From Fremontodendron californicum (lineage: Eukaryota; Streptophyta; Magnoliopsida; Malvales; Malvaceae): a DNA stretch of 64,000 bases. Every line of letters starts with the position of its first letter. Positions within the stretch are counted from its first letter, which is position 1. The position numbers were made by a program, and so were the translations under genes. The DNA lies in contig JAULJL010000002.1 in assembly GCA_030761205.1 (NCBI GenBank), positions 24,717,010 to 24,781,009 on the forward strand, in the 5' to 3' direction. The notes beneath the pieces were generated by a model. That model was not told where the DNA came from. It did no database searches and saw nothing but the letters and a program-made list of their open reading frames with translations. This document shows positions 42,502 through 54,426 of the stretch, piece after piece.

Positions 42502-44303
42502 ATTACCAACCTGCCATACTCAGATTTGCTTTCTTTTCCTTTTCTTTTATTATTTTTATGTTTATTTGTTAATTGTTTGTTTAATATTTTAGGATTATTT
42601 AGGTTGCATGAGTTTGTTTTGTCTTGTTTTGAGTCTTAGTTATTTCTATTCTTATGTTATTAGTTCTTTTCTCTTACACATGATTCTTTCATTTGGGTTA
42701 ATAGCGTTACATTGAGGACAATGTAAGAATTAAGTGTGGGGGAAAGATTTAGGATTTCTTTTATTTTTGACTATTAATTTTTTTATGAGTCTTTAATCTT
42801 ATTATTATTATTTTTAGTGTGTTTTAGTTCCTTTTTAATACAATGATGAGATATGAATTGTATAGGTCTAAAACTGGTTACAAGTGAGAAGATTTTAATG
42901 AGAATTAAGCTTGATACTATTTTTATGAGCCAATGTTAATATGATATGTTGATTGAAAAAGAAGCATGTGTAGACTTAATATTGACTTGTATAATCATCC
43001 TTGTGAGTTTTGAGCCTATATGATTGATGCATTATATATATCAATCCAATTTCTTTCTTGTGTGCTCTCATGATAACATGTTTCTCTAGAACTTGCTTTA
43101 AACCATTTGAGACTATATTGATGCATGTAACTACATGAATATGATTGAGGCATTAGAATTATAATTAGGGCCAAATAGCTATCCATTATTGATGTTCCAA
43201 GAGAACATCCCCCTAGTGAGACAATTTGAGCCTACATTTAATAAGCTGTTTTATTGGTAACCACATCTTTTACCTAGCCTAAATGTACTTATATCCTTAC
43301 CCTTGTTCTGAAGATGAATTAGATTGTTTTGAGACATATTGCATAAAGCAAGGGAGATCGATTGATTATTTGGGTTTCAACAAGAAACAAGAGTGGGGGG
43401 GAGAATGGCAAAAGTCAAGAGAAAAAGAAAATGGAACATCGAAAAAAAAAGAAAGAAAAAAAAAACATTCCCATATTGAAAAAAAAAATTCATCTCTTGA
43501 ACTTTTGGTTAAAGAAAAGACGTTACAAAGTTGGTTAGAATAAAGCAATGGCTCAACATGAATATTTAGCCTATGTTATAATGTGCTTTATAAGAGTTGT
43601 GAGAAGTTTTATTTATATGATCTTATTATGTTTCTAAATTCTATGAAATCTTTGGTACCTTTGTAATATCTTTATCCTTTTATTCTTTAACCACATTACA
43701 ACCCCTTGGCCCCATTACATCCTTGAATAAAGACCTCTTGATTTATGAAGTTGCATGATCTAAATAGTGGAGAATTGGTGGACAAACAAGCATATAGTAG
43801 AACTATTTTCATGAGATTGATTAAGTGTAAACACTTTACCATTACTATATTGAGTGAAAATCATGAGAGTATCCCATGTGAGAAGTTGAGATTAAGTTTG
43901 AATATGCACTATTTTGATTAAGATATGTTATGTTATGTTAATATTGGCTTAATTCAAACTGTTATATTCAAGGATGAATTTTGTTAAATTCTTTAAGCTA
44001 TTGATTAGTTTATATGATCTGTCCATTGATTTTCTCTAATTTTGATTGAAAGGATTAGATGTAACTATTTTTAGTATATGTTAGTTTATTTTTATTTTAG
44101 TTTTTCATTGTTTGTGGGTATCGTCCTAGTAAACCCTCACGAGACTAAACTCGTCCACTAGGGACACCTAAAGGTTTAAAGGCTTGTGTTACATGCAAAG
44201 TGCCACCGTGATTTCCTATGAAAGTGGATTAGATTAGATTTTCTTATTTTATTTTTATTTTGTTTTGCTCAAGGACTAGCAAAAAGCTAAGTGTGGGGGG
44301 ATT
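42502..44303 (+). other. LARD 3' internal, non-coding
   Basis: About 1.8 kb with no coding domain. It contains a long A/G-rich tract near 43420-43500 and ends in the purine tract GTGTGGGGGGATT before the LTR. The frame at 43283-43543 covers the A/G tract and looks incidental. Confidence 0.7.
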
Positions 44304-45868
44304 TGATAAGCTCATCAAAAATATACATTTTATGCCTTTCTACCTTTAGTTTTTGTTATGTTTTCGATCTTTATCTCGTTTACTTATATTATATTTTTGA
44401 ATTATAGGTATTTTGGAAGAGATGAAGTCAAAACATGTCAAATATGATGTTAAAGAGCTTATACAGTCACAATCATAATATGGAAGAAGACTAGAGAGTC
44501 AAAAAGATCAAATTCTTAGTGCTAGATGATTAGGCAGATTTGAGCTCCGGAGCTTTTCGCAAGGAAATCATTATGTTAAATACATTATTTGAAGAAACTT
44601 CCTTCTTGACTTTTGAAGCTGACTTGAATACCTTTCCAGCGATAGTTTACACGCCTAAACAGGACAAAGGATGATCATCCTAATCAGATAACGAATTATG
44701 AGATAATGCATCAGTCATGAAACCGAAGTCAGAGAGCAAAATCAAACAAGATGGCAATTTGGCACCGCGGTGCAGAGTTTCTGACCCCAAATCTGCGCAA
44801 ATCCGAGAAAAACTGCAAAAATCATAAAAACATGGCAAAAGTTCAAAATTGCCATATTTTGACTCCTAGCTTCCTTGAAGACCAAGAAAGGGTTCCCAGG
44901 GTTTTAAAACTCTATAAATACCATCTTTTGAGCCAAAAACTTTCATCTTTTGAGGAGACTCAAGGGATCATCACTGTTTTTCTTCTTCTTCTTCTTTATT
45001 TTATTTTATTTTCTTTTTAGTTTTATGTATATATTATCTATGCCTATGCTAGGCTAAACTTTTTTTTGGTTAAGGGTGATTTCAAAACCCGAGACATGTT
45101 GTGTAATTGATTTTGAGATTTATCTATCATTAGTTTTCTATCAAAGTTGCTTGTGTTCTTCCATAAGAATTGTTCATGATGTTGTCTTGATTTGTTTAGG
45201 TTGCAAACTAGATATATCTTGATAATTATCTAATGCTAGTCTAGGATTCTTGATCCGTGTAATTGTCTGGATTTCCTATTCATAAGTGGCAATTTGTGAT
45301 TAATGACTATGTTAAAGTTTTCGCTAATTGCAAAGTGGAACATAACCTAAGTTAAACAATTCATGTTCATGTTTTTGTTGCTTAGATCAACCTATCTTTC
45401 TCATCATAAAGCTACTGTCAAATTAAATTTAGAGATGTTTATCCTAGGTTGTTTGATAGTTAGAGATTAAGTAGTGGCATTTGTCCTACTTAAGGACGAA
45501 CTAAGGAAGGATTGGGGTAACACGGGATGTTGTTATCTACGATTGTTAACTTTGATAGCTAATTGATGTTGATAGATTTGAAATTGAATTTCAATGATGT
45601 CTAGTGGTGGAGAATGAAACCTTAGCCATACTTCTCTTATATTTGATTTTCTCTTATTTATTTGCTTTCTTACTTTTATTGATGCTTTATTTTTAAACTG
45701 ATTTCAAAATCTCCCCTTTTATTTTGTTTTCATTGAATTTAAGTTTAAACTAATAATTCTTAAACTAAACACCAATCCCTGTGGACTCGACCCTTACTAA
45801 TCTTTATACTTTACAACTGATCTTTTAAGTGCAAGGTTAAATAAAGATACACTATTTTGAGTGCATCA
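44304..45868 (+). repeat. LARD array, second LTR
   Basis: TGATAAGCTCATCAAAAATA to GAGTGCATCA, 1565 bp, TATA-like CTATAAATACC at 44910-44920. It has a purine tract upstream and a primer site downstream, so it is both a 3' and a 5' LTR. Confidence 0.9.
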
Positions 45869-46255
45869 AGTTTTTGGCGCCGTTGCCGGGGATTGCTTTA
45901 TTTAGTTTATTAGTTACTTGGTTTATCTTATTTTCAGTTGTAATTAATTTTATTTGTCTTGCACATACAGGTTTTTCTTTTCAATTTTTGAGCAAAACAC
46001 GATTGAATTGAGCAATCTAACACTTGAAGAGTTGGTGGAATACATGAACATGGAGAACCAACGAGCCAATATCACCTCCCCAGTTCAACAATTGGCCATG
46101 GGTAATGTTCAACAATCAAGGTAGTGTGGAGTGTGCTTCATGATGGATAATCCAACCAATTGGTGCCCATACTACCGAAAAGATAATTTTGAACCAGCCT
46201 ATGATGTGGAAGGATACCAAAGCCAATAAGGGTTCCACCAACAATAGTGTGATAT
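45869..46255 (+). pseudogene. Second LARD internal region start with gag beginning, cut by the Ogre
   Basis: The intact primer site TGGCGCCGTTGCCGGGGA (45875-45892) is complementary to a plant tRNA-Asp end. The gag start follows (ELSNLTLEELVEYMNMENQ), but its ATG has become ATT and a TAG sits in the zinc-knuckle lead-in. It breaks at 46255, where the Ogre LTR begins. Confidence 0.8.
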
Positions 46256-46390
46256 TGTAGACACCTAATTTTGTCCGGACCACTAAACAGGTATGTTTTC
46301 TTCCCATATTGATGTTCCCAAGTGTAAAAAGACTGTTTTCATCCTGCAGGTGGTACTCCGAGACTTAGTTTAAGAGGGCGAGCACAAAAA

Positions 46391-46475
46391 GTCAAACTTG
46401 AAAAAAAGTCAACCTCGAAAAAGTCAACCCCGAAAAAGTCAACCCCAGAAAGTCAACTACTAAAAAGTCAACCCA
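46391..46475. repeat. GAAAAAGTCAACCCC short tandem repeat
   Basis: Five or six imperfect units of about 15-18 bp. A copy is at 60580-60664, where one unit differs. Confidence 0.8.
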
Positions 46476-46948
46476 CTTTCAAAATCAAGATTTTAAGTTG
46501 AATTGAAAAATGGCGAAAGAATTTTGATAATCCGAGGTCTACATTGAAAGATATGGAGTTCGGAAGTTGGGATTTGGAGATTCAGTAGAAAGGAAACCCT
46601 AATCCGAGAAATTTGGGGAAAAGTGCTTAAACGATCAAACTGGTCGAAATTGAAGGTTCCAAATGAAAGATAAGCACTGACTACGGGTAATGGAGAAGTC
46701 ACTTGCAAGAAAAACCGAAAAAAAGTCAATCCGGGAGAAAACCGAGAATTAGGGTTTTTAGTGGATTTCGGTGAAATCGGGAAGAATCACAGAAATGGCC
46801 CGACTTGGTAAGACCAAAGCCCCCAATGGATGAGGAATGATTAAAAAGGATGGCCCAAGGCTCAGATTGAAGAAAATCTGAAAATCGGACTTGTTTTGAG
46901 CAAAACCGGGTTTCGGAGGTTAAAGGGTAAAATTGGAAAAATTTGGGA

Positions 46949-47560
46949 AAAATAGCAAATGGACTCCGAAAATTATGGAAAATTTGTCAATCTCATTCTT
47001 AAATCATTTGAAAGAGATTGGAGAAAGAAAATCTTGATTCCGAGTTCGTTTGCAAAGTGGCCAAATCCCGGGCTTCTTATGCAGTAATTCAAAAAGATAA
47101 ATCCCGGAAAAATAGCAAATGGACTCCAAAAATTCTGAAATTTGGCAAATCTCATTTTTAAATTATTTGGAAGAGATTGGCGAAAGAAAATCTTGATTCC
47201 GAGTTCGTTTGCAAAATGGCCAAATCCCGGGCCTCCTATGCAGTAATTCAAGCCGATAAATCCCAAAAAAATACCAAATGAGCTCCAAAAATTATGAAAA
47301 CTTCCAGATCACACTTTTTAATTATTTTGAAGAGATTGGTGAAGAAAAATCTTGATTTGGAGCTCGTTTAAAAAATGGTAAAATGTAGGGGCATAAAAGG
47401 GCATTTTTGGGAAGAAAAAATCCAAATAAATAGCAAACGGACTCGGATAATTTTGAAAACTTCCAGAACTCAATATTTTATTATTTTGGAAGTATTAAAA
47501 AAAGAAAAATTGAATTTGGAGTCCGTTTGATATTTATTTGCATCCGGGGGGCAAAATGGT
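46949..47560. repeat. About 160-bp tandem repeat, 4 copies, in the Ogre LTR
   Basis: The units start AAAATAGCAAATGGACTCC at about 46949, 47110, 47268 and 47425 and diverge progressively to the right. The mirrored copy in the 3' LTR starts at about 61137. Confidence 0.85.
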
Positions 47561-47907
47561 CATTTCACCCAAGCAACCGAAAAGGGCTTTTTTGGCCCTT
47601 CAAAAAAATCAGAGTTGGGCTGGAAAAGAGAAGTGCTGGCATGCCCAAGCCCAAAGAAAGGAGGAAGCTTCTAATTTTTTTTTTTTTTAATCAAGTGGTT
47701 AAAAATCAAGAGTTAGTTAACCATTCTCTTTGATCAAGCCATGGTGATTAAACCACATAGGTTAAGAAAGATGTCAACATTATTTTTGCATAGCTGTAAT
47801 TTGAGAGGGCTGAGATGCTAATCTAAAGGTGGTAATTTCATGACTTTTCATCTTGAATTATTGGCCATTTGATGGAAATTAGGTTACACAAAAATGACAA
47901 CATCTTG

Positions 47908-47922
47908 GAGGCTATATAACCA
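47908..47922 (+). promoter_or_regulatory. Candidate TATA box of the Ogre LTR
   Basis: GAGGCTATATAACCATGC, followed within about 30 bases by a plausible start region. The 3' LTR has the same sequence at 62096-62110. Confidence 0.5.
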
Positions 47923-49218
47923 TGCATTAAGGCTAGCCCTAAGGGGAGGGAGGCAGATTTTGGTTTCTTCTTTTCCATTTTGGCTGATTTCTCTTAGTTT
48001 TTCTTAGTTTTTATTTTCTTGGTTGAGAGCAAAAAAAGAAAAGTTTAGAAATAAAGGAAAGTTTGAAGAGAAAAGCTTGAAATATTAGCTTCTTGAGGTT
48101 GCTCTTTAGCACCAACTCTTGCACTTTCATTTTCTATTCTTGTTTTTTGCTATTTTAATCTCTACTTGGTGAGTTTTCATTTTAAAATAATGTTTCTTGT
48201 TCTTCCTTCATTTCCTTTCTTAAGTATATTTTTTTTACATTTTGTTTTTACAATAAACTCACCATGGCCAAATGGCCTACATTATTTATTTTAAGTTGTT
48301 GTTTCAATTCATTTTACCATATTGTTTATGCTAGTTTCTTTGTTTTTGATGTTTTAAGTGTTATGTTATTTCATGTTCTTAAGTTATATTTAATTTGGTT
48401 GCTTTGTTTGTTGCCATTTATGTCTTAGATATCATGTTTTTGCATTTTTAATTTTCTGTTTTCATGTTGTTTAAATTTGAGCATGTTTTAGAGTTAGCAT
48501 ATTAAGTGTTTGTGAAAATGCTTGTGTGATTCTTTGCATGATTCTTGTTTTATATCTTAGTGAGCATGTTTTAGATTTGGTATATTAGGTGTTTGTGGAA
48601 ATGCTTGTGTGATTTTTGTGTTATGACTTAGTTTTTCATGCTAGCATACCAAGTGTTTGTGAAAATGCCATGCTTGTTGGAGCTTGGGGCCATTTGGCTA
48701 CTCCATGTGTTTTGCATTGTGTGTTGTATTTTTTGTCATGCTAGTTGTTAGGTTTTTGCATTTGCATGATATTTGGTTGGATTTTTGAATTAAGCATGCC
48801 TTGTGTTTGTGAAAATGCCATGCATGTCTTAGGTCTAGGTTACATTAAATGCCATGCAAGTTCATGTTAGGTCTAGGCCATATTATTTATGTCATGCATT
48901 TTCCTTACATTTAGGTTTAGATCCATGCATTTCATGCATTATGTTTTCTGCATTGTTTCATGCATTTCATGTTCATGCCACTTGAATAATGACTTGAGCC
49001 AATTAATGGTTCAAAGTCATGCTCTCTTCAGCACACTTGTGGAAAATTAAGTTTGTCAAATTGATTATTCTACCTTTGTGATTTTTTTTACTTAGCCAAT
49101 TTTTATCTAACTTTCAAAAAGTCCTAGCTACTGCTTTCAAGTCATTTTATGAGTTTCAAATATTTTTATTTTTATTTTTAAATGATTTTATCAAAGACAA
49201 AAAAAATGTGTTGGCAAA

Positions 49219-49860
49219 GCAGTTTTTTTTCCACCCAAAACTCGTACATCTCCGATTTTTCTGGGAATTCATCTTTGATCAGAAAATTAAGCCAATTTTT
49301 TCTCATGTAGTTTTATATGTCCTGAGTCTCCAGTATTTTTTTTAGAATTTTTGGAATTTTTAAAAATAGGGTAAAAAATCGTGGATTAAAACTGGACAGT
49401 GGAGTCAGGATTGAATTTAAAGAAAAACAAAGCAGTTTTTTCTCCTCCAAAAACTCGTACATCTCTGATTTTTCTGGGAATTCATCTTTGATCAAACAAT
49501 TAAGCCGATTTTTTCTCGTGTAGTTTTAAATGTCGTGAGTCTCCAGTATTTTTTTCAGAATTTGTGGAATTTTTTAAAATAGGGTAAAAAATCGTGGATT
49601 AAAACTGGACAGTGGAGTCAGAATTGAATTTAAAGAAAAACAAAGCAGTTTTTTTCTCCTCCAAAAACTCGTACATCTCTGATTTTTTTGGGAATTCATC
49701 TTTGATTCGAAAATTAAGCCGATTTTTTTTCGTGTAGTTTTACATGTTCTGAGTTTCCAGTATTTTTTTTAGAATTTTTGGAATTTTTAAAAATAGGATA
49801 CAAATTCGTGGATTAAAACTGGACAGTGGAGTCAGAATTGAATTTAAAAAAAAAAACAAT
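49219..49860. repeat. About 210-bp tandem repeat, 3 copies, in the Ogre LTR
   Basis: The units begin near AAAGCAGTTTTTTC and include AAAACTCGTACATCTC and TGGATTAAAACTGGACAGTG. The 3' LTR repeats this from about 63407 and is cut by the window end. Confidence 0.9.
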
Positions 49861-51091
49861 TTTCTGTTTTGGTTAATTTACTTAGAGTGGGCTGATTAGA
49901 AGGATTAGCTACTGACTTAGGGTAATTTCTAAGCCTTTTCAAACTCTAAAAATGGTTTTTCAAGTCCCGGGTTAAGGGTAGTCAAGTCCGGATTTTTTAA
50001 ACTTAGGAAATTAGAGCCCTTTTAAAGAAATTAGCCCAGTTTTTATTTTTAATTCAAGCTTTTCAAAATTGTTTTCAAACAATCACAAAGTATTTTGGTT
50101 TTAGAATATTTAATTTGACATATTTTCCTAAGGTAGCCGGATATCTTTTTAGATATACGGATTTCCTTAATTAAAGGAAAAAAATACATTTCATGCATTG
50201 CATTTTTATATTCATGCATTTTATATAATATGTGATTCTTGCTATAATAATTTCTATGATATTGTTGTTATTTTGATTTATATTTTTTGATGTTACATGG
50301 TTTATTATATGGTTTCGAATATTTCATGATATCCTATGCTTTTATTTAGTTATCTTTATTTAGCATATACGTATTCATTTATTTTAAATGTTTTCAAAAG
50401 ATAATGGTTTTCAATAAAAATAAAGATATTCCCGAGTTAAAATAATTCATGAGTTCTCTACCGGGTTTGCTGGAGGGAATATCATCAATTATCATTAATA
50501 AAGGAATATCTTTCTTTCAAAAAAGAGAATGATTCGGAAAGTTTTCCAAAACTAATAATAATTTCTATATTTTGCCACGTTTGTTGGGGAATATAGGAAA
50601 ATTTTGAATTTATAAATTCTGGATCATTTTCAATAAAAAAAATGAAATTATTTTTCTTTAAATTGGGAATTAACTTGAAATACTAAATTTAAAACCAACT
50701 TTTTACCGAGACTTGAGATAACACACGATTAATAAGGTACCGATTTATACGGGCGTTGTGGGGGTGCTAATCCTTCCCCACACGTAACCGACTCCCGAAC
50801 CCGCTTCTTTGATTTCTCTGGTTTAAAACGCAGACTTGAAATTGGTTTTTAAAATGTTTTAATTAATTTTTAAAATATTTTATAAAATCGGTTTTAATAG
50901 GTGGCCGATCACACCTAGCTAAAAAAGATTGGTGGCGACTCCATGTCTTTTTTAAGGTCATTTTCAAAACCTTCATTTTTCTAGAGGAATTAAGTCGACT
51001 TTTCCTCGATTTTTTTTAATGTCACGCCTAACGAATAATAAAGTCTTGCGATGAGACTCGTCGTTATTTTTTTTTTTAGGTTGCGACAGCT

Positions 51092-51110
51092 TGGCGACTC
51101 CGCTGGGGAC
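51092..51110 (+). other. Primer binding site of the Ogre-type element
   Basis: TGGCGACTCCGCTGGGGAC starts 3 bases after the LTR end. Ogre elements are known to use tRNA-Arg; identity to a specific tRNA was not checked. Confidence 0.75.
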
Positions 51111-52645
51111 ATATTAGAGAGTCAGGCCTAGAATTAGTCGTGTGTTATCAAAGTCTCGGTTTTGTTGGTTTAATTGGTATTTGATTTTAATTCCCACATT
51201 TTTTTAATAAGGAGAATTTTGAAAATAATAAATTGTTTTTAAATATGTTCATACTCATGTGCATGCATTTTATTTTTGTTCTCTAGTTATTTAAGGTTGT
51301 ATATTATAATTGCTTGTTGGTTAATTCGTTACACTATTCTTGAATGTTTTAATTGCTAGGGCATTTAGAATAAGGTTTGTAGAATAGGTGGTGAAAGGTT
51401 TATTATTCCTCCACACACACTACACGTGCATTTGCATAACATGAATCCTATACCCGGGTTCCGTCCTTTTAAGTGGGAGTAAAGTAACTACGCCTTCGTG
51501 ATTGATCCTCCGTATGGGCTAGTGAAACACTTTCGGAGTATAAAGTACCTAATGCCTTCGTGATGATCCTCCGCATGGGCATAGGAAAATATACTCTAAC
51601 GAATTGAACCCGCTTTTATCGGGGTGCCTTACTAGCCTTCACCGGCGACAGTGAGGAACAATTCGGAGCCTTAGAACCGATTCACCCTCATATAGTGAAC
51701 CTAGGCGAAGCCATGCCGGATTTCCGTTAGATATACCGAAAATAGGAACACATAGAGGGACAGTTCTAAACCTTTTGTTATCTATTTTACACTCCGAATA
51801 AGTGTGGTAGATCGGGCAACGATGTACGTACATCGCCCGTAATAAATGTGATACTCCGCCTCGAAGACATCGTGATGCCTAAATAAGCAGATATTGCTGG
51901 GGCAGATGTTCATTAGCTGTTTTTTTTAAAAAAAAAAAAAAAAATCTTTTTTCAAGCATTTTGCATGTTGCACATTTCATACATGTGTGAATAGAGCATG
52001 TACATTTTTGGTTGTGTTATTGATCTCATTCTTTGCAATAAACAGTTGGTAATTTCATTTGATGATTTCATAAAACCGGTAGTGTCACATGAACATTTGC
52101 ATATGGTACCATAGTGGGATCCACCCTGAAATTCTTTTGAAAATAATGTGATTGGTTTTTCATAAATAAATAAAAAAACACAAAAAAAAAAAGCATGTTA
52201 AAAAAAAATCATAAATTAGGAGGCAAATCTTGCATAATGAGATTTTTGAATAATCAAGATTTAGGTCCCACCAATTTCGTGTAATCATTGGTTAATTTAT
52301 TTGTGTCATTTTGACATCGTGTTACAGTCATAACATGCATGATTATTCATTGTAGAATACATTTGTGATATACATGGTCATTCTTTGTACCTACCTTTGT
52401 ATTAATTCATTTATTCTTAGCATGTATCATTTTGACATCATAGCATGCATGGTCATTCATTGTAGGACACGTTTATGACATGCATAGTCATTATCTGTAT
52501 ATACCTGGCATTAAATTGCATCCATAGCATACATAGTCATCATAATTTCTCTGTATATGTTCATGCATTAATCATCAATTTATTCATGCACATAGGAATA
52601 GAGCGTGTACATTCATAATCTTAATCTCATGACATTTTCATTTGC
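51111..52645 (+). other. Ogre 5' leader, non-coding
   Basis: About 1.5 kb with no domain. Repeats: an ACTACGCCTTCGTGATTGATCC-like phrase occurs twice near 51485-51580, and CATTCATTGTAG/GCATGCATGGTCAT-type units fill 52300-52600, closely related to 53880-54300. An A-tract lies at 51930-51945. The minus-strand frame at 51639-51833 is incidental. Confidence 0.65.
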
Positions 52646-53596
52646 ATGAAAGGGGTTCGAGATATGAGGAATGAATCGGAGGAACAATTGGGTGCTTTGG
52701 AACGCAATCAAGATGAATATGGACATGAAATCCGAGAGGTGAAGGAACAACTTGCCAAATTGCTGAAAATGGTTGAGGATATGGGTAACAGTAAAGGTGA
52801 ACTTTCTCAGGGCTTCGCATCATCTTCGGATCAACCAAAACCATTAGGTCCAGAACATACAATCCTTGCTGGATCCTGCACATGTCAATGCCACAAAGGT
52901 TGCAATCCTGATGAAATTGTGGACAAAATCATGAAAATAATTAAACCTGAAAGCCTGATACCAAAGACAGAAACCTCGAATCCAGTACCATACCTGCAAA
53001 CTGTTCTAGGTCCAAACCAGTATCCCCACCCTACTATGGTCCAATCGTCCATTGGGACGACCACTACGGGATTCCTGAATCCGACTCCATCGTTACCAAC
53101 TACCAGTTCATACTATTTCCCTCATCAATCACCTTATCCAGTACCTGAGATAGGAACCTCGAGCTATGTACAACCTCCAAAGGCCCCGTGTCCAAATCCA
53201 TACCCTTACCATGCTGTTCCGCCACATCCCCATGTAAACACTCCGGTTCGAACCTTAGTGCTACCACCAAGTGCCCCAACTCCTAGGCCATGTGTGACTA
53301 AGAAACGATCCCAGAATAAGACCCAAATGCATTTTGATCCCATTCCAATCAGTTACCAAGAGCTCCTCCCTATACTGATCCAAAATCACATGGTTGCCTG
53401 TGTCCCATTGAAACCCCTGTTACCACCATATCCAATGTGGTATAATCCAAATGAAAGATGTGATTATCACTGTGGAATTGTTGGCCATAGCATCGAAGAT
53501 TGTATAGCAGTCAAAAGGAAAGTGCAAGCTCTCATAGATGCCAAGTGGTTGGATCCAACGACACTGATTGATAAAGGACTGGGAAAACGCCATTAG
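52646..53596 (+). CDS. Ogre ORF1, gag-related protein lacking the gag core
   Basis: 316 residues, intact. Residues 8-46 are a charged coiled coil (EEQLGALERNQDEYGHEIRE). Residues 78-86 are Cys-rich (CTCQCHKGC). Residues 110-235 are Pro/Tyr/Ser-rich. A conserved tail has YQELLPILIQNHMVACVPLK and a Cys/His motif CDYHCGIVGHSIEDC (272-286), then KRKVQALIDAKWL. The coiled coil and the tail resemble the two ends of the downstream gag (IPDLLPLLIKNQYLTPVPLK, CDYHLGVVGHSTEIC), but the central capsid-like region is missing. Ogre elements have an ORF1 of unknown function here. Similarity to the Gag ends is seen directly; any packaging or RNA-binding role is inference. The start is the first ATG after the repeat leader. 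Confidence 0.8.
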   Translation: MKGVRDMRNESEEQLGALERNQDEYGHEIREVKEQLAKLLKMVEDMGNSKGELSQGFASSSDQPKPLGPEHTILAGSCTCQCHKGCNPDEIVDKIMKIIKPESLIPKTETSNPVPYLQTVLGPNQYPHPTMVQSSIGTTTTGFLNPTPSLPTTSSYYFPHQSPYPVPEIGTSSYVQPPKAPCPNPYPYHAVPPHPHVNTPVRTLVLPPSAPTPRPCVTKKRSQNKTQMHFDPIPISYQELLPILIQNHMVACVPLKPLLPPYPMWYNPNERCDYHCGIVGHSIEDCIAVKRKVQALIDAKWLDPTTLIDKGLGKRH

Positions 53597-54426
53597 GATT
53601 GGGAGATTTACAGCATTGAAGTGGAAAGACTTCGGTCTTATATGATGTAATAGGATTTCACTTTTTCAGTAGCCGGCTCTTATAGCCTTAGGATGCTAGG
53701 AAGAATAAAGTGCTTGTAAAGACAGTTTTAACTACTGCTCAAATTTTGTAAAACATGGTTTATACCATTGTGAACATTGATATGGGAATGAATTGAGTAT
53801 GCTTCAAATTTATAAGATGTTGATGATTAAGTTCCTCCGATTCTTATTTCCTCCGTGATATCTTCCCCTTTGCATTTTGCATCCCATCAATTATTTGTCA
53901 GGTTGCATTCATAACAAACATAGTCAGCATAATTTCTTTGTATATGTTCATGCATTAATTTGCTTATTACATACATCATGTTAGCATTAGGTCGCATTCA
54001 TGACACACATGGTTAGCATGATTTTCTTTGTATATACTCTATATCAATCATTCATTGTTTGCATGTATCATAATTGACACCGTGTTGCATTCATAGGATA
54101 TATGATCATTCATTGGGAAACATGCTAAAATGCACATGATCAGTCATTGCATATATCCATGTGTTGATTTGTTTATTCTTTGTTTGCAACATGTTGGCAT
54201 TGTGATTGCATTTATCACATATATGGTCAGCATGTTTCCATTGTACATATCCATACATCATATTGTTTAGGCTTCACATGCATGAAATTGCATTCATGGC
54301 TTATTCATCATGACATACATTTGGGGGAAATAAAATAGAAGTTGGCTTGGCTTTAGGAGTCTTTGAAAGAATTTCCATTTCAAATCAGAAGAAGTACTGA
54401 GTACACTTTTAATACAGGCCGGTGCT
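53597..54426 (+). other. Spacer between the two gag-related ORFs, repeat-rich
   Basis: Non-coding. From about 53880 to 54300 it has 75-95-bp units around GCATTCATAACAAACATAG, TTTCTTTGTATATGTTCATGC and ATCATTCATTG. The same kind of units sit just before ORF1 (52300-52600). Confidence 0.7.

Larger units (their letters stand above)
39710..46255 (+). mobile_element. Athila-like LARD tandem array (LTR-internal-LTR-internal)
   Basis: LTR 39710-41222, primer site, internal 41223-44303 with a gag remnant, purine tract (AAGTGTGGGGGGATT), LTR 44304-45868, then a second primer site and gag start before the Ogre insertion at 46256. No pol domains. The second internal region presumably continues after the Ogre, outside the window. 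Confidence 0.85.
46256..51088 (+). repeat. 5' LTR of the Ogre-type element, 4833 bp
   Basis: TGTAGACACCTAATTTTGTC to GGTTGCGACA. It contains three tandem-repeat blocks and a likely promoter. Short open frames on either strand are repeated identically in the 3' LTR and are incidental. Confidence 0.95.
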
